Source: Semisulcospira habei (lineage: Eukaryota > Mollusca > Gastropoda > Semisulcospiridae). Taken from it: 64,000 nucleotides of DNA. A program made the translations under genes and the position numbers. The stretch is from NCBI GenBank assembly GCA_036245525.1, contig BTPG01000004.1, positions 207,668,456 through 207,732,455 on the forward strand, given 5' to 3'. Each line of letters begins with the position of its first letter. Position 1 is the first letter of the stretch. The notes under the pieces are model-generated. The model did no database searches. It saw only the letters and a list, made by a program, of their open reading frames with translations, and was not told the origin of the DNA. This document shows positions 57,078-64,000 of the stretch, piece after piece.

Positions 57078-57260
57078 TATTTATTTTCTCAAAATCATTA
57101 CCGATGACATTACTAATTGGAACCTTTGTTTAACTCATCAATTTTAGCCAAAGTGAAAACTTACCGTCTCCCTCATACTAAGGGAGGCAATCACTCGGGT
57201 GCCATAGCTCGGATACCCCGAGTGGCCTCCTGTACTACCGTATCCGGTGGCGCATTCACC
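57078..57260 (+). repeat. DIRS B left terminal repeat
   Basis: TTATTTTCTCAAAATCATTA ... CGTATCCGGTGGCGCATTCA, inverted relative to the right terminus. Confidence 0.8.
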
Positions 57261-57545
57261 CTTTCCCGCACTGTGTGAACTCTACTTTGCTGCGATTCTT
57301 GGTCCTATTAAGGAAGGAAAAAGAAAAGAAAGAAAGAGGATATTATTCTGTGCTTGGGTGGGTTGTGTGGTTTTGTATTCAAGACATTTTCATTCAGTCC
57401 TCTCTGCGCCGTCTGGTGCTTGAGGCGACTTGTTGTCGTTTCCGTAGCAAGTTTCTTTTTACAGGGTGGAGTCGCTAGCCCACGCTAACCTCCTCCTTTA
57501 TCCTGACTTGGGACAGGCAGTTAAGCCCCCAAAGGGGCCTCCCTG

Positions 57546-59987
57546 GTGGAGTTGTATTCAAGACATGGACAGGTAAAGCTTCGGTTACTGCCTCAGGTGG
57601 CGTTTGACCGGGCGACGGCATTTTTCGAATTTTCTGCATTTTCTGAATTTGTATGTACAGACCGGTCGGGAACTCGGAACCTCCTTGAGGCTCAGAGCAC
57701 TCGCAAGGCCTTTGTCTGTCTTATGTTACAGTGCTCAGGTGAGGACCTGCACCCTGTGTGGCGAATTCCAGTGGCCTAGTGATGTGCATGATGTCTGTCT
57801 TCCCTGTTCAGGCTGTTCCTCCAGTCGACCGTGCGCACTATGTGGAAGGAAGACCGTTGGTCACAACTATGGGCCTTTTACAGGAGAGAAAGGCCGGCAC
57901 GCAAAAACGCTGCCGTAGCCTTGAATGTGAAACAGAGAAATGCAATTTCAGACATTGTGTGTTTGTTGGCGCAAAAAAGGGTCCTGCTGCCCCCACCGGT
58001 GCCTCGTGCAGAGCTGCCTCGTCCTGCGCAGCTGACGATAGCAGCTGACGGGATTCGACATCCCGCACAGCACCAAGAGCTCATTTACACCCTTCTATCA
58101 ACAGAAAGGGAAATAGGCCAGGCAGGGGTTCGCCACCCTATGATTTAGTAAGGCCTTTGAGAGATCGGTCCCCCCGCAGGGATTACGTTGGGTTGAACAG
58201 AAGCCCTCCTGGCAATAAGAGGACCCAGGCAGCAGAAGCGGGGGACCCCCCCCCCCCCCCCCCCCCCTCGGAGTTGAGAGCGCCCTACTGCCATAGGCTG
58301 GACCATCGCCTGAACAGGGTCACACCTTCGGGACCTCCCTCGGAGGGGGAAAAGGATTTCAAGATGCCAACTTGATAAGCCATATAGTAGATTTCGGGGT
58401 CCAGAGATAGAGAGTGGCGCCTTAATCCACTGGCAATGATAGCCTCCTCCTGGAGAGGACCAGTGTGGTCAGTTCGATGAGCCGTCGTATGGAGAGTTCT
58501 AATAGACTGTGGACCCCCGAAGCACAGACATACCAAAGGGTTTGATCTTCGCGATCAAAGGAACGGTCACAGCGTGTGGAGTCTACACGGGGCAGAGACC
58601 GTAATCGTGTTGACGTCTCGTCTTCTCGCTCTTCATCGTCGGATCGGAGGACTATTCCAAGGGTCTCACGCCAACGGACTTCACCGCAGCAACAGGCTTC
58701 AGAGTTTCCAGCTAGGTGCAGCAGATCCTCAGACCAATTGGGCAGCCATTGCTCTACTCAGGAGGCACAGGTTCATCAACAGCAGAGGGACCACTCAGGG
58801 GACAGCCGGTGGACAGAGACGACTTCCTGGCGGGACCGAAGCAGTCCTCTTCGACTTTTCACGGCCCAGGATTACTTCGTTCCGGTCGGCGCTTGGACCT
58901 ACTACTGCTTCTGTTTCGTGGCGCGCGGCAGATGAAGAGGAGGCTCTTAGTCTTCATCCAGAGGACTCGGTGTCAGTGCTGGGAGTCGACGACGGTGACG
59001 CACCGACCTCACCTGGACGGCGTTCTCCTGTCTCCAACATCTCTGTGGACGCGGCCCCGATGTCTTCTACTCGTCGTGCCTTGAATGAAGCGACTCGCCT
59101 CATCGCTGCTGTTCTTCTGCCGGAACACTGCCCGCCGTCTCCACCTATGAAGAGGAAGGCTGCGGCTATGGTCGACACTCCTCGGCAGGCCAAGCGCATC
59201 AAAACTCTTCCCCAACCGGCAGGTTTCCGGGACCTCACGGAGGTGCTCTCAGCACATCTTCGCACAGACGGATTTGGGGATCAGGGCTTCTTCTCGGACA
59301 GATGATGGCCGGAGGGGATCTATGTTCACTATCCGTCAGCAGTGGTATGCGGGTCACTCCCAGGCTTTTGGCTGTACTCTCCCGGCGGTGGACAAGGATG
59401 TCTTCGTTCAAGCAGGACTTCCCCAGCGTTCCTTGTCAGTAGGACTGGACAAGGCGGCTTCCTTGGTTCGGAATTCCCATGCGTGCACCGGCTTCCTGGA
59501 GATGGCGACACAGTCAGTGGTCAGGAGGATGCAGAACACCTGGGACCTTGAGGCTTCAGCTCCCTTACAAGAGATCCACTTGGTGTTGGTTGCGGCGAAC
59601 AGGGCGGCCCTCCATTCTTCGGTCAACACCATGGCGGCGGTTTCAAATTGCGACCTGTTACGATGGGACGAGCTCTTGAAACGGTGCCCTACTCTACCAG
59701 CTTCGGTGAAGTCGCAACTGTGCCAGGCGCCTTTGGGGGGCAGTCTGCTTTTCGGACCTACTTGGCATTGGCAGACGGTACGGGAGACTAACAAGGATCT
59801 TTGGCCGGCCCCAGCTAGAGTAGTCGCAGCACGCTTTCAGTCAGCCCGCGGAGCCGTGGGTCGTGCCATCAGACCCTCCTCTTTCCGAGGTCGAGCCTTT
59901 TTCCTTCTGGCGCGTTCGCGTACCTTCCCCGCGCCCTCTTCCTGGTCCAGAGGCTCTCGGCAGCGAGGGCATGGCCGGGCTTGCTGA
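57546..59987 (+). pseudogene. DIRS B gag-like region, several frames
   Basis: Position and content fit the DIRS structural protein. Near 57745-57870 one frame has a Cys cluster (CTLCG, CLPCSGC, CALCG), arranged as paired CxxC motifs that could bind zinc. A basic/Ser-rich stretch follows (58574-59305), with MKRKAAAM and a conserved-looking QPAGFRDLTEVLSAHL end. The last part (59274-59987) is the best preserved, with RQQWYAGHSQAFGCTLP, ACTGFLEMATQSVVRRM and an Arg/Ser-rich tail. Frames change at about 58150-58570 (C18 run) and about 59290. Confidence 0.65.
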
Positions 59988-60180
59988 CCTGTCCCCGATC
60001 CTCCCGCCGATACCTGCTGGGTCGGCGGGAGGTTAGCTCTTCACAGCAGAGCATGGAAACAGCTGTTTTCAGACAACCCTTGGATCATCTCGACAGTTAC
60101 GGAGGGTGTGAGGATCTCTATCCAGCCCCCCCCCCCCACCCCCGCCCCACTGAGACACTCCCCCCCCCCCCCCCCCTTTG

Positions 60181-61792
60181 GACGCGAGTACCAACAAAAC
60201 AAGACAGGGCGACAGAGTTGCAGGGCGAAGTGGCGGCCCTGTTACAGAAGGAAGCCACAGAGATGGTTCTGCATTTCGACTCCCCGGCATTCTACAGTCG
60301 CCTCTTCTTCATCCCGAAACCAGGGGGTAAATGGAGGCCGATCAACGACCTTTCGGCTCTAAACAAATTCATTGCATCACCGCACTTCAAGATGGAGACT
60401 GCCAGAGTGCTGAGAGCGGCGGTGCGTCCTCAGGACTTTGCAGTGAGGCTCGAGCTCGCAGACATGTATCTGCACATTCCCATCCATCTGGCTTCGTGGC
60501 GTTACCTACGCTTCGCCTTTCAAGGGATTGTTTACCAGTTTCGGGCCCTACCCTTCAGACTGGACCTCAGCCCTTGGTTTTTCACCAGGATTGTGGACGG
60601 CAAGATTCCGACAAGCAGCTTCCAGTCCGACGTCCAACTACCTGGACGGCTTGCTGTTACGAAACCGGATGGCGTGCGTTTTGGAGACCGACAGAGATGT
60701 CCTGCTCGCCCTACTCCGTCGACTCGGGTTCCTAGTCAATGGAGGCAAGTCCGATTTGGTACTGTCTCGCCGATTTGTCCACCTGGGCATAGAATTCTTA
60801 ACCGACCTCAATCAAGTAAGACTGTACGTGGGAAGGATTCAGACTAATGGAAGCGTCGCTTGGAGCGATACACGCGGAAGCTCTACCGGCCAGGACCTGT
60901 TAGGTCCGTTAGGCCCGCTAAGCGTGGCAGCGGATCTCCTTACGCTAGGCAGACTGTATGCGCAACCGATTCAGCTTCACCTACTCCTACACTGGCGCCC
61001 CTCCTCGGGCGATCTAGCAACCTTGGTCCCAATGACGGAGTTAGTACAGTCTCATCTGCAGCGTTGGACGGACAATACCTGGTTGGCGTCAGGGATTCCC
61101 CTCACCGCCTCACCTATCTGCACGGATGCGAGCAACTCAGGTTGGGGAGCCCACCTGTTACCGCAGTTTGCCACGACCTCGGGCAGGTGGACAGAAGTAG
61201 AGGCAGGCAGACATATCAACTGGCTGGAGATGAAAGCGGTGTAGCTAGCCCTCATCACGAAGATCGACTAGCGCAAAACGAGGTGCTTGTGCTCTCCGAC
61301 AACTCAACATTTGTCGCCTTCATTCAGAACCAAGAGGGAATGCGCGCACCCTCCCTCTGCATACTCGTGTATCAAGTCTTCCTGTGGTGCAGGGACTGGG
61401 GCATCACCCTTCAGGCGCGTCACATTTTGGGACACCTCAACGTTCTAGCAGACGCTCTCTCTTGTTGGGGTCAGATGCTACACACGAAGTGGTCTCTTCG
61501 GCCAGATATCTTCCAGCTACTCTGCGCGTGTTGGGAGACACCAATAATCGATCTTTTTGTCACGAGATGGAACAACAAGCTTCCTCTGTTCGTCTCCCCC
61601 GTTCCGGATCCACTAGACTGGGCCGTAGATGCGCTATCCATTCCGTGGGAAGGACTCCAGGCGTACGCGTTTCCTCCCACAGTGCTGGTACCAAAGATCA
61701 TTGAGAAACTCAGGGACAGCAACACGATTATGATACTAGTGGCCCCTTCAGCTGGTCCAAGAGCTGGACCACCGATCTCTTGGCCCTCGTGA
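60181..61792 (+). pseudogene. DIRS B reverse transcriptase / RNase H, broken
   Basis: Starts after two C-runs (60127-60177). The reverse transcriptase N-terminal half is in one frame (FYSRLFFIPKPGGKWRPIND, SWRYLRFAFQGIVYQFRALP). The frame changes near 60600; the catalytic box there reads YLDG (60639-60650) instead of YLDD, so a metal-binding Asp is lost. RNase H follows (CTDASNSGWGAHLLPQFATT), a stop at about 61242, then ARHILGHLNVLADALSC and DPLDWAVDALSIPWEGLQAY in another frame. Confidence 0.83.
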
Positions 61793-61862
61793 TGGATCCA
61801 CCTCTGGTACTTCCCACTCCGAGTACGATGCTCAAGCAGCCAAGGCAGCATCTGTTCCACCC

Positions 61863-62860
61863 GTGCCCGGAACAACTGATGTTACACGCTTGGAGATTGT
61901 CCGGCAAGCCCTCGCAGCTAGAAGCTTTTCGGGTGCTGCAGTGGAGGCAATCTCTGCAGCCAGAAGGGTCTCAACTCGTAATGTCTACGAAGGGAAGTGG
62001 CGCGTGCTCCAGTCCTGGTGCGCCGCGGAGCGACTTTCTCCCACGGACCTAACTATTCCCCAGTTGGCTGAGTTCTTCCTGTGGCTTTTCTTCAGGCAGA
62101 ATTTGGCTCCCATCACCATCCGCGGTTACCTGGTGATGTTGGCAGACACGTACAGACACCTGGGACGACCAGATCCGGTAGCATGCAAAGACTTGGCAGA
62201 TCTGATGTCCCATCTTGATCTGCAACGCCTGGCCTCACGCTCGTTGGTTCCATGCTGGGACCTGTCTTGGGTGCTCACCTGGCTGAACTCGTAAGAGATT
62301 CGAGCCTCTACCTTTAGCACGGTTGGGAGATCTTACCAGGAAGACCTGTTTCCTACTTGCACTGGCCACAGCCTCACGGGTTAGAGAGATCCATACCTTT
62401 TTGGTACGTCCCGCCTGTCTCCGACGTAGGACTGATGGATCGGTTCACCTGCTGACGGACCCTGCCTTCTTGGCTAAGAACCGCGTTCCTACTTCCGCCC
62501 CACAAGTCGTAACAGTTTGACCGCTCAGGGCGATGGATCAGACACGGGACTCACGCCTACAGGACCCTGTTAGGGCCCTTAAAGTGTATCTGCGCAGAAC
62601 TAAGCCACTTAGACAAGGGCAGATGAGACATTTCGGCACAAACTATCTCGTCCTGGATACGTTCAGTAATCCATTCGGCGTATAAAGAGCTCGCCCCAGA
62701 ACAAGCGAAAACGATGCGCATCCGGGCTCATGAAGTCTGAGCAGTGGCAGCAAGTATCGCTTTTGACCGAAACTGTACAGTGAGGGACATTGTGGCAGCC
62801 ATGGGTTGGCGGGCTGTCTACCTTCGCCCGCTTCTAAGAGACCTATCTGGCTAGCGCACC
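61863..62860 (+). pseudogene. DIRS B tyrosine recombinase, broken
   Basis: N-terminal core-binding part (LEIVRQALAARSFSGAAVEA, LAPITIRGYLVMLADTYRHL) at 61863-62294. The catalytic Arg region (ATASRVREIHTF, about 62380) is in another frame. The later box reads RAHEV followed by TGA (about 62740) where DIRS A has Arg, and the segment that should hold the nucleophile Tyr (about 62815-62850) has lost bases. Inactive. Confidence 0.8.
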
Positions 62861-63038
62861 AATCTTGGCCTTGTGGGGGACATCTCGGCGGTGCAGCACT
62901 CCCTCCCGGCGCCTCAGGTTCGCCTAGCTAAAATCGTCGGGAGTGGGCGCATTGGGAGGGGCCTCGATAGTCTGCTCTCTTCGCGGGCTTTTGGTGGGGT
63001 TCCAAACTAGCGGCACCCTCCTCCTATTCGCAATTCTT

Positions 63039-63400
63039 CCAATTAGTAATGTCGTCGGTAATGATTTTGAGAAAATAAATTAATTTTTCTATAAAATGTA
63101 TTTTAAAAGAAAACAATACTTACCTATGACATTACTCAGGGGTCCCTCCCTCCTGCCCCGCTTGCCGCAGTGGTGCTAAGGCTCGGTCACTGGCGGGAAA
63201 GGGTGAGTGCGCCACCGGATACGATAGTACGGGAGGCCACGCTGGGTATCCGAGCTATGGCACCCCAGTGATTGCCTCCCCTAGTATGAGGGACACAGTA
63301 AGTTTTTGGGCTAAAATTGATGAGTTAAGCGAAGGTTCCAATTAGTAATGTAATCGGTAAGTATTTTTCGAAAAAAATACGTTTTATAGAAAAATTAATT
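63039..63400. repeat. DIRS B right terminus and internal complementary region
   Basis: Two segments with TTAGTAATGT(C/A)(G/A)TCGGTAA at 63043 and 63342 surround a GC-rich stretch; the outer one is the inverted copy of the left terminus. Confidence 0.78.
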
Positions 63401-63459
63401 TTTACTGCCTTGGAACATTTTGTGATGTGAAAATGTCTATGCGTCTGAAGACTAACATT

Positions 63460-63540
63460 TTAAACCTTTGGCTGTTTGCAGCAGTTTCTTGCAGGAATTG
63501 TTGACAAAAACCACTGCTGACAGCCAAAGGCTTAGGTTAA
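63460..63540. repeat. Family C palindrome (diverged)
   Basis: TTAAACCTTTGGCTGTTTGC ... CCACTGCTGACAGCCAAAGG, with TTAA at both sides (63460-63463, 63537-63540). Confidence 0.55.
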
Positions 63541-63753
63541 TATTATTTATGTAGTCAGGCTCTTGCGTTTTGGATCCGGAAATCTACTTACTCGTGATAG
63601 ATCTGTCAAGCAGCACATTGTATGTGGAGGTTGCATGTTGTTTTTTTTTTAAATTTGCTTCATTCTATCATTTCTATCTATAGATGTTGTAATTTATTTG
63701 CCTTCTACATGCTTGTATTATTCAAATGGATTTAGTTGAACTGATTTAATAAA

Positions 63754-63966
63754 TTAACCCATTTAACCCCATGTCTGCATCTCCAAAATTTCCGAGGTGT
63801 TAACTAACGACTATGTGCCACTTGCAGGAGACGGATAGACCATGATAATTCAAGGGTAGTGCCAGATTTGCTTGGCGCTTTCAGGCGCCAAGCTAATCTG
63901 GCGCTGCCCTTGAATTATCATGGTCAATACATCTCCTGCTGTAGTGTGTTGGTACTAAATGGGTTA
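63754..63966. mobile_element. Palindromic TTAA element, family B (reverse orientation)
   Basis: TTAACCCATTTAACCCCATG to GGTACTAAATGGGTTAA; hairpin core about 63848-63914. Confidence 0.75.
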
Positions 63967-64000
63967 ACCAGCATGTGTGTGTGTACATGATGTAGATGAT

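Larger units (their letters stand above)
57078..63400 (+). mobile_element. DIRS retrotransposon B, near full length
   Basis: Left terminus 57078-57260 is the reverse complement of 63190-63400, and 63039-63078 is the reverse complement of 57078-57117. This is the inverted-terminal-repeat plus internal-complement arrangement of DIRS elements. Between them lie a gag-like region, reverse transcriptase/RNase H and a tyrosine recombinase, in that order. Every domain has stops or frame changes, so this copy is dead. No target duplication is expected for DIRS and none was seen. Confidence 0.85.

Overview
This is a eukaryotic, almost certainly metazoan, genomic window. Its one fully recognisable host gene is split into 11 coding exons with GT-AG introns, and everything else is dominated by transposable elements and simple repeats. 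The mix (DIRS elements, a Ty3/gypsy element, APE-type LINEs, tandem families built around 'gacccttgacctttcc', and hairpin elements with TTAA ends) together with the moderate AT bias suggests a lophotrochozoan, most likely a gastropod mollusc. That species-level guess is inference.

Layout. 1-271: an unidentified coding exon on the minus strand that runs off the window. 1217-7639: a young Ty3/gypsy LTR retrotransposon (LTRs of 633 and 629 bp, TSD GCAT) sitting inside an older palindromic TTAA element; gag is open, pol has one nonsense codon and one frame change. 8040-8715: a foldback LINE fragment with a GATA tail. 9202-9760, 15812-16620, 22715-23300, 28790-29545 and 43250-44345: five blocks of a roughly 165-170 bp tandem-type dispersed repeat. 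12943-15231: a 5'-truncated LINE with a 12-bp TSD. 24215-25175: a minisatellite. 29866-30722: the first coding exon of an unrecognised minus-strand gene. 31352-52613: INPP5E on the plus strand, head-to-head with that gene. 34355-40020: a mosaic of LINE and DIRS pieces inside INPP5E intron 1. 57078-63400: a second, nearly full-length but decayed DIRS element.

INPP5E. The spliced product (805 residues by my count) has a disordered N-terminal region in one large exon, then a complete inositol-polyphosphate 5-phosphatase domain over nine further exons, then a short last exon ending in a CaaX box (CVLQ). In other animals this enzyme removes the 5-phosphate of phosphoinositides in the primary cilium and is farnesylated; the CaaX ending argues that membrane anchoring is kept here.

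The least ordinary feature is a set of short palindromic elements. About 16 copies of one hairpin core lie within at least three different flanking sequences, most ending in TTAA-CCC / GGG-TTAA. Several other hairpin families (C, D, E) share the habit. They crowd the INPP5E introns and 3' flank and behave like piggyBac-type non-autonomous elements using TTAA as target, but the modular re-use of one hairpin in different flanks is not explained by that alone. Repeat families A-E are my own labels; all boundaries were read by eye, without database searches.
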